Notes: a model not told the origin generated them from the letters alone. 29,642 nt of DNA from Beroe ovata (GCA_946803715.1 CAMPET010000075.1:1-29642); one strand, 5' to 3'; positions 10,649-21,540 are shown, counted from the stretch's first letter. Numbers and translations: made by a program.

Positions 10649-10992
10649 GTTCTTTCATAGTATTTCCGCGTTTTCAATCTGTCCGTTTTCGATCCATGTA
10701 CGAAGTGCATACGATTACGCGTGAAACTTATACTTATAAAAAGAACTCATACAGCCAATTCATACAGCCAATTCTAAAGAAACAGCCAATTCTAAAGAAA
10801 CGCTACTGACCACGGACACATTACACATTAGAACTATGAATATGAATATGATCTCAGACATGAGACAGGTATACTTATAGCTGCCGTCCGTCCACAATTC
10901 CTAACAGATTGAGATAATGATGTACTTGTAACTGGTACTACTGCTGGTACTACTGCTGGTACTACTACTTAACTACTATAATATTAATGTTA

Positions 10993-11086
10993 TCTGTCCA
11001 CTGTTTCTTGCGCGCGCGCGCCTTCATCGACAATCGAAGCACGAAGGCCTTCGATGAAGGCCCGCGCGCAAGAAACAGTGGACAGA
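10993..11086. mobile_element. Foldback MITE, 94 bp (TCTGTCCACTGTTTCTTGCG ends)
   Basis: The two halves are near-perfect inverted repeats: TCTGTCCACTGTTTCTTGCG at the left and the complement ending AACAGTGGACAGA at the right, with a second inverted pair CCTTCATCGA / TCGATGAAGG inside. TTA flanks both sides, fitting the 3-bp TWA target duplication of PIF/Harbinger-type elements. A diverged fragment lies at about 11360-11410. No coding capacity. Confidence 0.75.
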
Positions 11087-11210
11087 TTACATCCGGCAAG
11101 ATCGTTAGATGATCTTAATAATGAGTTTCACTTTCAGAAGATTTCCTTGTCTATACTCATTACTCAAATTGAATAGTGAGTACCCTATACTCAATTGAAT
11201 TTGAAGTTGT

Positions 11211-11283
11211 TTGTAGGATTTTACCCTACCGTCGGTGCGCGCGATTTTCAATCCGCCAGCAAGGGTAGGGTGAAATCCTACAA
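11211..11283. mobile_element. MITE copy 2, 73 bp
   Basis: Same ends as copy 1 (TTGTAGGATTTTACCCTACC ... GGTGAAATCCTACAA) in opposite interior orientation, with a shorter interior. GAAGTTGT flanks both sides (8 of the expected 9 bases). It abuts copy 3. Confidence 0.8.
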
Positions 11284-11287
11284 GAAG

Positions 11288-11463
11288 TTGTAGGATTTCA
11301 CCCTACCCTGGCCTTGCTGGCGCGGCGGGATTTTATCCTTGCCGGATGCATTATCAATTATCCGTCCACTGTTTCTTGTGCGCCTTCATCGGAGGCCTTC
11401 GATGAATTTTTCATTCCGCCAGGGATAAAATCCCGCCAGCAAGGGTAGGGTGAAATCCTACAA
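11288..11463. mobile_element. MITE copy 3, 176 bp, interrupted by a foldback-element fragment
   Basis: Starts TTGTAGGATTTCACCCTACC and ends GGTGAAATCCTACAA. Between the two arms lies an insert (about 11340-11410) containing CCGTCCACTGTTTCTTG and CCTTCATCGGAGGCC, a diverged piece of the 10993 foldback element. This is one element nested within another. Confidence 0.75.
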
Positions 11464-12163
11464 ACCCAATTATGATAGACACTTGAGTTTATAGAGAGTC
11501 CCACAAGAAGTCATGATCATTACATCATATTGGGATACATACCGTTAATGATGTTGAACGCAGCTTTAATCCAGATTCTAAAAGGATTGCATGAAACTGC
11601 TTATGCAACTCTGGTCAACCGAAATAGAGCAATGCTAGCATAACAGCACCATATGTGATAAGCTCATCCCAACCTACATTTCCTTAACATATAAAGCCTG
11701 CGCATACATAGGTTACATATATAGGCTACATACATTGCCTACACTCTACTAATTCTTGCATGTGCCACTTTCCCACTACACTTTTTTCATAGCATTACCC
11801 ATGTTGTGATGCACAAAAACTATTGGGACTTGGGAGCACTAAAAGATTATGGTAGACTAGTAGTAGTAAACCCACCCAGAGTGTGTGAACCACATTGTTT
11901 GTAATAAGAGTGTGGACTGTGGAGTGATTAGACTTGTGAGATGAAATGGAAATCTGCACTGCTCACCCACCTCAGAACAGCCCAGAAAACAAACACAAAG
12001 TTATGTGCCCAGGTTCTATAATAGTCTCACTTTTGCCTAAAAAGTCACAAGAGACACAAACAAACAAACAAACAACCAAATTATAATTGAGATGTTGATG
12101 AAGCAATTGTTCAGGTATCCATGTATAGAAATGACATGAATAAAAACAGTATGGACAAAGACA

Positions 12164-14320
12164 ATGAAAGGTAGCAAGCTGAAGGTTGATGGTTACAATT
12201 TTTATGAAAAACTAGGGACTGGGACCTATGCTTCAGTTTACAAGGCCAAGGTACATAGAGTTCCTATAGCAGTGTCTGTATATTTTGCAGTTGACATGCC
12301 TATCTGACTGCTCTGCTATTATAGGTATTAGGTATATAAGATTAGAATTGATTTTTAAACAAATTTCCCTTATAATATCATATGTTAACTTTAATTCAAA
12401 GAAACTTTGATACCCTAGATGACTTTATAGGATGCTAGATTGTACCAATGGACAATCATATCTTTCTAAATATGATGAATAGAGTGAATAGAATTAGAGC
12501 TGTTTCCTTCCATCAGTAGTTTGCTAGTTTAAGTCTTGGTGAAAGCCTTACATATATAAGTAGTTAACCTGCCAAGCTGGCCCTGGTAGTCCACCTTTCC
12601 GATTTTTGTGGACTGTACTACTGTAATTCAAAGAAGCATTTCATAGGGTGCACTTCGTGTGTGACAATCAAATGGTCATAAATTGACGTGCATTTTTATT
12701 CAGATCTTTTTCAGGATACAACTGGTAAGAATGTTGCAATTAAGTGTATAAAGAAAAAATCACTAAGCAAGAGAGGAGCAGATAACCTCATAACTGAAAT
12801 ACAAGTATTGAAAAACTTGAAACACAGGCATATTGTTCAACTTCATGACTTTACTGTGAGTATCCAAGTTTGGGCCCTTTTGTACCAAATAAGTATTAAA
12901 TGTTGGCTGTTCAAGCTGTTCCTAAACCAGCTCTGACTGTTTACAATGTGGTGTCATGGTGCTTTGGCATCTTGTTTTTTTAGTAATTTAGCTTGAAATT
13001 AGGTACCTCATTTGATAGGATTTGAATTATACAGGCACACTTATCTTCATCTTAAGTCACTGGTTTTTGTACCTTGAGGCTTGTCCCTACTGGTAGGGAA
13101 AGGAAGTAACTATTCTGATTGATACTGTTGAAGGTAGAACTGATAGTTTATGTCATCTAAAAAAATCTTTTTCCTTTTTCAGTACGACACAGAGAATATA
13201 TACTTGATTCTGGAATACTGCAACGTTGGAGACCTGTCTTCATTGATTGCAAGACAAGGCAAGTTGGCAGAACCACTGGTAAAGGATCTAATTCAGCAGC
13301 TGGCTCTAGCCTTATCCTACATGAACAAGAAGAAAGTAGCACATTTGGACCTCAAACCACAGAACCTGCTGCTCACAGGCAGCACTAAGGAGCCAAGGAT
13401 AAAGGTTGCTGATTTTGGCTTTGCAAAGATCCTCAAATCAACAACCCCATCCAAAGATGCATCACTGAGAGGTTCGCTGCTCTATATGGCTCCCGAGATT
13501 ATTGTATCTCCATCTCGTTACGATGAAACACTGGCTGACATGTGGTCAGTGGGTGTCATTATCTATGAGTGTTTGTGTGGGCGGGCACCCTTCGCTTCAC
13601 GGACTTATGATGAGCTCCTTGCAAAGATAAGTAGCAAGATGCCTGTGCGAGTTGAAGGGCTTGTTGTCGGCAGTAAGATGTGTGTGTCACTGGTAAGCAA
13701 GCTGTTGGAGAGGGACCCCGCATTCCGGCTCTGCTTTAACAAGTTCTATCACCATCCTTTCCTGGATATGGAACATGCGCCAACACCCTCTTCATTACCC
13801 ACAGCTGTGAGTCCATCCTGCCACATAAATTGTTAAACCAGATATTTTCGCGGGTGCTATTTTTCACGATTCCATCAAAATCAATTGATTCCACGGTTTG
13901 AATTTTCGCTGATAATTTAATCTATGGCATTAACCCTAACCATTGAGAGGAGAATTTGCGACAGAAATTTTCGCGCACGTTCATTCCCAAAAATATTCGC
14001 GAAAATTAATGCCCCACGAAAATTAGTTTTCTCAACAGCTACGAACAGCTAGTCATTTCTCGTTTGAAATACGGACTTATATAATAGGGATAATAGTGTC
14101 AAATGTATGATGCCCTGCTTCTTGTGTCAGACTTCTTCATACTGATTAGTCTGAATATTCTACTCAGCGAGATATTGTGGAGGAAGCCGTCACATTTGAT
14201 ACTGCTGGAGACTACGATAAAGCAATCACACTCTATACCAAGTCTCTAGACCATTTCATGGCTGCCATACACTGTAAGTTCACACACACACACACACACA
14301 CACACACANNNNNNNCACAC

Positions 14321-14360
<40 letters not shown>

Positions 14361-17300
14361 GATCTTGGTGTATGATTATTGTGTATGTACCTGATTGTGT
14401 AAACTATGTATGTGTCTGCATGTCAATTGATATTGACCCACATGCCTATTACAGACGTACATACCGACTCAAACGGACGCACACGCAGACACCCACATAC
14501 ACACGGCACTCACAAACTCGCAAAGATGCACACACATTGCATGATGCATCCATATACAGATAGACACAGACAGACACATACACAGCTGGAAATAAGTACA
14601 AACACGCACACACACAGATGAAGAGTGTGATGAGAGGAAGACAGCACTACGAGAGAAAGTGACCAAGTACATGAGCCGGGCAGAAGAGTTGAAGACACTG
14701 GTGAGAGAGGGCCGACCAAGAATAGCCTCTAGAGATGAGCTCATACCATCTCAGCAACTCAGTGAGTAGTCCAAAAATTATATCTACGATTGTAGGTACT
14801 TTCAGCTTTGAGCCGTGAAATGGTAGAGTTCGATATGTTCGCGTGATTCATACTATATATTCTCAATATTAACATTCTCAAGAATATCTGTCCAGTGTTA
14901 CATAATCCAAAGTCTTATTTATAGAGCTATAGAGGTCACTGAGGTGTATGGGTATACTGCAAACATAGAGAAATACTGGATATCTAATCGATTTTATTAT
15001 CCAAGGATTGACATAAGAGACGGAGAATCTAAACTGCGAATCATCAGCGAATCGTAAGCTACTTATTAAGTTTGGGATCAATAGGCTAAATTAATCAAGT
15101 CCAAACTTATTGATACCGAACATTTTCCTAACCTCACCATTCTTAACTAAGTCATTCAATATCTCGTTTAAATCCGTACCTACAGCTGTCTAGTTGTCCA
15201 GTATGTCGGAACCAGCTGTTTCAAGCATCTTGAATGTCTATTTTTTGGTGTCTGCCCTTTAAAAAGACACCAAATTTAAATTGAAACAACATAAGTACAG
15301 GATATACTATCAATTAATATCTAGTTATCAAAAATAATCCGTATATTAAATTCAGACCATATTTGTATAATATAATGTATCGGAAAATATTAAATATTAA
15401 ACAATTCCAAGTACAAAATAAAGAATTATCTGCATAATTTACAAGATATTAAAAGAATGGCTGCAAAAATGACAATTAAAATAGTAGGGACCAATTTAGG
15501 GATAAATAGATTTCTATCAGAATGAGAAGAGTCGGTAGTGGAAAGGTCCGCAGGAAGAATTAGGTGGATATAGTTGTTTCTGTTGTCTTAACTATAATTC
15601 TGGAGAGAATTGCTGTCAGTCATATTTCATTTTCAATAACTAAATCATGTGTGTTCAGAATTATTATTATAAGAAAAAAAGACGCGCGATTGTAAGCAGT
15701 TGTCACTGTAAGACGTGTTCCTGTAAAGTGCGCGTCTCAGTATTTTTCTTGAGTTTCATTGAATTTAAACTTTAAGAAACGTACCGTATGATGTCTCAAC
15801 TTGAACAAAAAATCCACCATCCAATTGGAAAGTGACAGTTTTGACTCCCTCGACACACATCTGCACCTTCTCACAACCTAAGCGGGGAATAAACACACCA
15901 GTATAAATTTAAAGTATAATAATAGGGTCAGTCATAAACTTTCGATGAAAAGTTTTTAAGCGACATTAATCCGAAAATCAATTACAAAGGTAGGCGATGT
16001 TAATATTCACCTTCTTTATATCTGAACATTGTCTCAAGATTAGTCATGGAAGACACGTCTTTTGCTGATTCGCTTTTCAATAATTTTTGGCAGAAAACAT
16101 GATCATTCGACGTAATCGGAGCAACATATGTTACGATGGGGCTACGATGAAAAAGAAAAACGGGGCGATTGATGTGTTGTTTTGCATCAGGAATGCTATC
16201 GTCAGATTTATTTTTTCGCTACTGTCAAGGGAACTTCTAATCATGAACCTATTATTATGAGAGGTATCATTCTTGTTTAAACATGTTAACTTGCTCGAGT
16301 AGGAATTCCTTTTCGTAATTGAAGACGCAGCAGAATTAGAAGCATTGGTATCTTTGTTATTCATCGTTATCATCTTGTTACTTATCCATCACGGAAGATG
16401 CTCGCCAGTTTCTCCCTCTTATCAAACTGAGACGATTTCTCTAAGTCACTATAGGTGGGTCCTATCACTACTGATAACGTCGTTTACGATGTCCACTGTC
16501 CAGTTCAGGATACCGAATAGGTTTATTCAACTCCATTATGAAATAACCTACGGTAGTTTGTCTTGTAGATTACGGTGAGTCCCCAGTCTATCACTGCTGG
16601 GAGTAACCCATCACTCATCTGAGAACAGCTCAAAGAATTGTAAATGGTAGAATCAGTACAAGATGTACGCCGCAAACCATTGATTCAGGAAAACGGATAC
16701 GCTCCAGCCATGCGGCAACATTTTTGACGAACCCTTCCTGTGACCACTGTTCAGTATTGTAATGAATCTGTTATTCACAGCTGTACACCAGAATGACGGA
16801 AGGGCTAGCAAACCACCATTCTCATCGTACCGTGAAGTATTTGTGGGGTTGTATACGTTAAGCACAGTAGCAAACGGAAAGAAATGCCTCAGCTCCGGCA
16901 GGTAAGGTAGCAGCCAAAGCAGTGGAGTTACTAGTTAGCAGTCTACAATATGACGTGATATCAGATATGCACACCCTTATGATATCGGTAAAATCACAAG
17001 ACTAAAGTCAGACTTACAATAAGATAAACATGACTGCGATTACCAATTTACTGGTTATGACAAGTAAAAACCGTGCGATAGTGGGTTGTATGGTGAACCA
17101 CGTCATCTTATATGGGTGGGCACCGTGAAATTGGAGTACTTGACGTGTCTAGACATAGTGACTCGTTATCCTGATTGGATTGTATTTCTAGTGTAGACAC
17201 TTTCTGATAAGTTAATGGCCCAATTAACTTGAACCACGATTAGGTCATCAGCACAGTAATTGCCAGTCATGTGACCTATCATTTGCAGTCGCCAGTCATG

Positions 17301-19619
17301 TGATTGCAGGCATGAGAATATGAGACCTCATTTCCAGTCATATCTACTTTGTTCCTAGACAGAGTTACAAGTATAATATGTTATGATATTTCCTAATTAG
17401 GTAAAAAGCTCGTATAACCAATAACCATGTGATGGATTGGGGGACGGAATACCCAACTTCTGGATTACCCAATGTCGGGAATACCCAGCCTCGCGAGTAT
17501 CTAACAGGAATTACCGAATTGGGTATTCGGGACATCATGCCCTGAATACACAAGGTCGCAATACCCAACTAATTAGCGATGAGAGACTGTGATTATACAT
17601 ATTGAGTCTGATTAGGCAGAGGAACTCTTTATTGCTGACAGGGCCCGACCGGGTCCTGCTCGGCCAAAAATAGCAATCCCGGCCGATGTGGTAATGCAGT
17701 GACAAATGTAAATAAAAGAGAGTGAAGATATCACAGTAGCTAGAAACGCAATATGCTAGACAATTTGATGATGTACAGTATACATTGGTCATGTGTAATT
17801 AGGCCTGGGATATTCACTGCCATAGTAATAATTACCGACGTTAAAACAAAATCATATTTCAATGTCAATGTATCAACCGTTATGAGCAATGCATGTGAGG
17901 GGCGGTCATCCATAGAAATGAAAGCTGAAATTTTGGTATTTAGTGCGTGCGTGCGTATGTAAAATATCTCTAGTCTATGCGCGGCTCGCACGCTGTTACA
18001 CAGATTTGAGTTTGTCCCTGTTTTGATGCGGTGTACGGCAAACTTTAGAAAGATCCTAGAATAGAGGCTGTCTACTTCTGATCCATTCTACGCTTCAACT
18101 TTTTCTCAGTGAGTTGCTTATTTCGTGAGATCACCTGTTTCGACCGAAATTCATAAATATCAGCCTTACTCCTTCTCGTTCAATTTGCCAAAGCATGAGC
18201 CACCGCCTTAACGTATAAACTGAGCTTGAGAAGTCGGTTTTTTGCTGCTAGGACTTGAAAAGTTTGTGGGAAAAGCTAGGACTTGAAAAGTTTGTGGGAA
18301 AAACTTTACTTATTACCGATACCCACCACACCTCCAAATTTCATCCGGAAACTCCAAACAGAAGCTGCGATATGGACGTTTACTTTTGTCCACTTTTTTA
18401 ACACACCCTGTATTTTCAGTTCAAATATCGTACAATGACCCGAAGATCAAAGGTGCTCTATCAAAGCTAAAACTGGCATTAGATAAGGCAAGTATAGTTG
18501 AGTGATGTTATATCAATAGAAAGACTCTTCACTACAGCTGTCACTCCTAGAGCTGTCACTCCTAGAGCTGTCACTCCTAGAGCTGTCACTCCTAGAGCTG
18601 TCACTCCTAGAGCTGTCACTAGATCCCACACAACTCACAGGATGAAAAGGGAGAATACTCACTTGCCCTGGGTCTCTATGAGAACGCCCTGGAGTCCATG
18701 CTCAAAGTCCACTGTCAATCCCATGGTCGCACTAAGGAACTCCTCTCTAAAGAGGTAATTATTACCATAGTCATACAGTTATTAGTTCACTCAGTATGAG
18801 TGTATTGCAGTTAGTAGGATCACTAAAAGACCTGTTTGGTGTGATTCACTGTTGGAATTGAACCTGAAATCAGAGATTGGAAAGACTGCCAGTATCTCCA
18901 TATATTCCGAATTTACAATGATCATGCTCTCAGCTGGACAAACGCATGAAGAGAGCAGAAGAAATCAAGAGCTTTCTGCAGGTAGTGGTAGTTTGTACCA
19001 GATGTTTACATCTTTAGTTTGTAGCATGGGTGATATGCTTGGTGTCCTTGTCCCAAGTGTAACAAGTCGACAGATATCTTTTCACCAGACTGCATGGAAG
19101 AACGAAAGTGGCTATAAGTCACTGCCACACTGTCGTATTTCCACTGCCACTCAGTCAACACCAACTATTGAACTGCCACGCCCACATTCTAGTACAGGTA
19201 ATTGACAACAGTGTCCCTGACAACAGTGTTCCTGACAACAATTTCCCTGAAAACAATGTCCCTGAAAACAGTCACTGTTTGTCAAATCCATACCATTCAC
19301 TGTCAGATTACTCGGATGAAGCACGTACTGCATCGAACAGCACTGCTGAACACTCAGTGAAGCCGGGAACAGAGGAAAAGACTGAGGGGGAGGAGGAAGT
19401 CACGTGTGAGTATGTGTTTGCGGGCAATCCCCATAATACTGCCCGCAGGTTGTTAACTGTTCAGAAGCCTGCCTGCAGTCTGCACTCTGCGGGCAGTCAG
19501 TTTGTGTGTGTATAATGTGTGTATAATGTGTGTGTATAGTGTTAATTAAACTAAAACACTGTGCACTTATAATAAGAACTGAACGAACATATCCTTCAGA
19601 TAGCTGTACCATCATGTGA
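12164..19619 (+). CDS. ULK3: ULK3-like serine/threonine kinase with two MIT domains, 10 exons
   Basis: Predicted exons are 12164-12250, 12715-12855, 13183-13806, 14168-14273, 14618-14761, 18420-18487, 18641-18754, 18934-18981, 19198-19405 and 19600-19619, giving 519 residues (human ULK3 is 472). ULK3 acts in autophagy, in Hedgehog/GLI signalling and, through its MIT domains, with ESCRT-III at abscission. Kinase domain about 10-270: glycine loop GTGTYASV, Lys about 39 in VAIK, catalytic loop HLDLKPQN (about 130; ULK3 has HLD in place of HRD), DFG about 153, MAPE about 181. MIT 1 spans about 285-350 (AGDYDKAITLYTKSLDHF ... YMSRAEELK) and MIT 2 about 368-445 (GEYSLALGLYENALESM ... MKRAEEIKSFLQ). 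A Pro/Asn-rich then acidic linker follows. The protein ends YSCTIM, close to the SCTLQ end of vertebrate ULK3, which supports the tiny last exon. Intron 6 uses a GC donor. Confidence 0.93.
13837..14043. mobile_element. Possible foldback MITE in ULK3 intron 3
   Basis: The left side (ATATTTTCGCGGG, TTTTTCACGATT) and right side (ATATTCGCGAAAATTAATG, CCACGAAAATTAG) are imperfect inverted repeats of about 35 bases, with further TTTTCGCG motifs inside. No target duplication could be fixed. No coding capacity. Confidence 0.5.
14281..14357. repeat. CA microsatellite with a 7-N gap, ULK3 intron 4
   Basis: Two CA runs flank Ns at about 14309-14315. The intron continues as degenerate ACACAC-rich sequence to the acceptor at 14617, so its true length is unknown. 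Confidence 0.95.
15244..15274. repeat. Hairpin: 10-bp perfect stem, 11-base loop
   Basis: TTTGGTGTCT pairs with AGACACCAAA across a short AT-rich loop. It lies in ULK3 intron 5, just downstream (on the - strand) of the possible membrane-anchor exon. Its function is unknown. Confidence 0.6.
15426..15587 (-). CDS. Possible C-terminal exon with a membrane-spanning helix
   Basis: This - strand open stretch runs into a stop at 15426-15428. It reads a Ser/Thr-rich segment (ADLSTTDSSHSDRN), a hydrophobic run (LVPTILIVIFAAILLI) and a tiny basic/Cys tail (SCKLCR). That is the layout of the end of a single-pass type I membrane protein. It lies downstream of the antisense exon pair at 15785-16141, but I could not find a splice junction that links them in phase. 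It may also be chance in AT-rich DNA. Confidence 0.25.
   Translation of the reverse strand, partial: DNRNNYIHLILPADLSTTDSSHSDRNLFIPKLVPTILIVIFAAILLISCKLCR
15785..16141 (-). CDS. Two coding-like exons antisense within ULK3 intron 5 (unknown protein)
   Basis: On the - strand, exon A spans 16141-16011 after a strong pyrimidine tract (ccccgtttttctttttcatcgtag) and ends at donor GTGAAT. Exon B spans 15877-15785 between acceptor cgcttag and donor GTACGT. A ends in phase 1 and B restores the frame, giving a continuous peptide: PIVTYVAPITSNDHVFCQKL, then a polar stretch, FRYKEGCEKVQMCVEG, VKTVTFQLDGGFFVQVETSY. Both exons are open over their full length with balanced composition. A third exon may follow after a 64-base intron (15720-15620, beginning TRLTVTTAYNRAS before a stop). 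I do not recognise the family. Upstream, the open frame at about 16131-16373 (Asn/Ser-rich) could belong to the same gene but does not join in phase. A real nested gene, a decayed gene or chance all remain possible. Confidence 0.4.
16653..16934 (-). CDS. Possible further antisense exon in ULK3 intron 5
   Basis: A 93-codon - strand open stretch without an ATG at its start. It reads LPELRHFFPFATVLNVYNPT, followed by NTSRYDENGGLLALPSFWCT and AVNNRFITILNSGHRKGSSK, up to a stop at 16653. The composition is protein-like rather than repeat-derived, with a hydrophobic start (VTPLLWLLPYLP). No convincing splice sites were fixed. It lies upstream of the 15785-16141 exons in the antisense direction and may be part of the same unit. 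Confidence 0.25.
   Translation of the reverse strand, partial: LVTPLLWLLPYLPELRHFFPFATVLNVYNPTNTSRYDENGGLLALPSFWCTAVNNRFITILNSGHRKGSSKMLPHGWSVSVFLNQWFAAYILY
18246..18301. repeat. Direct repeat, 2 copies of about 27 bp
   Basis: GCTAGGACTTGAAAAGTTTG with TGGGAAAA occurs twice in tandem near the 3' end of ULK3 intron 5. Confidence 0.9.
18488..18640 (+). other. ULK3 intron 6, GC-AG type
   Basis: The exon ends GATAAG and the intron starts GCAAGT, which matches the GC-donor consensus (AG|GCAAGT). The acceptor aactcacag at 18640 opens the in-frame DEKGEYSLALGLYENALE of MIT 2. No GT donor nearby keeps the frame. Confidence 0.8.
18536..18624. repeat. 15-bp minisatellite, about 6 copies, in ULK3 intron 6
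   Basis: AGCTGTCACTCCTAG repeats at 18536, 18551, 18566, 18581 and 18596, with a partial sixth at 18611. The unit length is a multiple of 3, so an open frame (PRAVT repeats) appears, but it is intronic. Confidence 0.95.
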
Positions 19620-20312
19620 GAGTGTGAGAAACACATGTAAGAAGGCCCCAGTTGCTCAGGTACTCTATACTATAACAAGAAGCGGCCTCAGGAGTCAGGG
19701 CTGTAATTTTCAATGCTTCTTATCATGAAATCAAACAAACAACCTTTACCCGGTGACGTGCCATATATTAGCGCTGGAAAGCCCGTGTTTCCGCCAATTA
19801 CAGTGTGATTTTATCATTATCTGAGTGGGATATTTGTGAAATGTAGAATCACGGGACAGGATACTACGAGATAATACTACAGGATTTTACTTCAGAAAAT
19901 TAAATGTTCGTGCTAATAACTTGTCGAAATTGACATAATAGATTTGTAAAGTGTAAACAAGTGTATTTCTGTAGCTTTTTACTCTTGTATATTAGTAGTT
20001 GGGACATTATTTAACAAAACTCACATCTTATTTCTGTGTTACGAATTGAGATTTCACCCAAAGTCTGAATTGACAGTACCGATGTAGGTGGAAGAGTAGA
20101 ATTCGTGACCAAAGACAATCCTAAATATCTGTGCTCGTAAGCAAGTCATAATGCATGTCCATATTATGTAATCAAGATGCTTGTACTGTTCGAGTCAGTG
20201 TCTGACTAATGTCCCTTATATGTAATTGATTGACACTAGAGTGACACACTGACTCCCTTCCTCTTCTTCTTAGTGATAAAATTTAGTCAATCTTTTAATT
20301 CGATGGTGTGTC

Positions 20313-20500
20313 ACAGGACAGTTGTCACGTGATACAGGACAGTTGTCACGTGTTTCAGGACAGTTGTCACGTGATATAGAACAGTTGTCACGTGATACAG
20401 GACAGTTGTCACGTGTCACAGGACAGTTGCCACGTGTTTCAGGACAGTTGCCACGTGTCACAGGACAGTTGTCACGTGGTACTGGACAGTTGTCATTACA
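20313..20500. repeat. 21-bp tandem array with a CACGTG E-box in every unit
   Basis: Units of the type ACAGGACAGTTGTCACGTGAT repeat with a strict 21-base period. CACGTG begins at 20326, 20347, 20368, 20389, 20410, 20431, 20452 and 20473. A ninth unit (GGACAGTTGTCATTAC) has lost the motif. Most sites read GTCACGTG; two read GCCACGTG. The bases between E-boxes vary more than the E-box itself. Confidence 0.95.
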
Positions 20501-20606
20501 ATTAGCAGGGAACAGTTTGAAGGTTTCTCACACATAGCAACGACAAAAACTGCAGTATACACCTGTCATTTGTAACACGGTTAAATACCATGACTCACAC
20601 TGCAGC

Positions 20607-20636
20607 CACGTGCCCTGACACGTGATGTGACACGTG
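20607..20636. promoter_or_regulatory. Cluster of three CACGTG E-boxes, 12-bp spacing
   Basis: CACGTG at 20607, 20619 and 20631, outside the tandem array. Further single sites lie at 20905, 21804, 21853 and 21873, all between ULK3 and the myosin light chain gene. Binding by bHLH-Zip factors (USF, MYC/MAX, MITF/TFE) is known for this motif; use here is inference. Confidence 0.5.
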
Positions 20637-21538
20637 CTGCTGGGCAGCTGTGACATGAGACTTTTATTAGACATCCTGTTTAACCCTGGCTTTATCCTGA
20701 GTTGGCCGATTCAGCCGAACAGTTCGTCTCTCTGCAGAACTTGATTTGTTGATAACTGACCCTGGTTTTCATGTAAAATATGGAAACACGTCTTGCTACC
20801 TGTTCAACTATGTAATTATATCAAGAATGACTTTTTAGTTCGCCGAAAATCAACCAACATCATTACATCAAGATTTGTATAGCAAAATCCTCCCTTATTA
20901 ATGTCACGTGTAAAGAAGAACCAGCAGGTTTTCCCATAAAAGATTTCCCGTATACCTATGTCGAACTATAGCTCGTCTCCCATTATTTGGCATGTGTCGC
21001 GGGTAGTCATTGTAACATGATTTCCCGATTGCACCAGTGTGATAACGAAGTCAATGATCGTATCTCCCTTTCTCATATGCGGTGCAGTTTGTATGCTGTC
21101 ATCACCTTCGGTTTCGCCAAGCATCATTCACACTTGACGAGCATTTCATCGAGGGATGATTTGAACATTGGGCTTGGTTTTTTGACGGATCTACCTTTTT
21201 AAGGTTTTCCAACAAGTCTGCAATCAAAGGTAGATGATATTACAAAGGTAGATGATATTACACAGGGAACGAAACTTCCAGTCTCAACCCTTTCTCCATT
21301 CCTCCCAATATTTTCGACTCAAGAATTTGGAATTTGTGATAGCGCACAGTCGTTGTTAGTGAGTTAAAAACGTTACAGTCAGTTAAAAACGTTTCATACA
21401 CCATCTTCAGTTCTCAAATTTGTCGGCTTCTTCTAGGCAGAAAATGTAATTGAAATTTGACTGTCGAATTTTATGCCGTCTAATTAATAGTCCCGCTTTT
21501 GGGCGACTCCCTTTGTATGGAAACAAGCACACGTACAA

Positions 21539-21540
<2 letters not shown>

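Larger units (their letters stand above)
10340..12163. other. TAF6-ULK3 intergenic region
   Basis: About 1.8 kb without recognisable genes. It contains a 26-bp perfect palindrome, a 94-bp foldback element and two more copies of the TTGTAGG MITE, one rearranged. From about 11500 to 12163 it is plain AT-rich sequence, with a small CAAA repeat near 12058-12075, that must hold the ULK3 promoter and 5'UTR. I could not identify a TATA box or initiator with confidence. Confidence 0.6.
14762..18419 (+). other. ULK3 intron 5 (3.7 kb), host of possible antisense exons
   Basis: Donor gtgagt at 14762 and acceptor tattttcag at 18419 join in phase (QQL + IQISYNDP). It is by far the longest intron of the gene and is AT-rich. 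It contains a hairpin at 15244-15274, - strand coding-like segments at 15426-16141 and 16653-16934, a directly repeated 27-bp block at about 18246-18301, and otherwise no recognisable gene. The 17000-18200 stretch shows small open frames on both strands without convincing splice structure. Confidence 0.8.

Noticed and set aside
16345-16578. + strand frame starting with a signal-peptide-like run (VSLLFIVIILLLIHHGRC)
   Set aside because: It starts at TTG without a nearby ATG, the hydrophobic run comes from a T-rich tract, and the sequence after it is not protein-like. The opposite strand gives the better coding evidence.
17365-17991. Small frames on both strands around 17400-18000
   Set aside because: No supporting splice sites, no recognisable motifs, and frames overlap on opposite strands in AT-rich DNA.
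18498-18758. Frame with PRAVT repeats ending in another frame of exon 7
   Set aside because: It translates the 15-bp intronic minisatellite and then reads ULK3 exon 7 out of frame.
20270-20537. Frames with GQLSRDT/DNCPVSR repeats
   Set aside because: The 21-bp E-box array is divisible by 3, so it stays open in several frames; no gene features.
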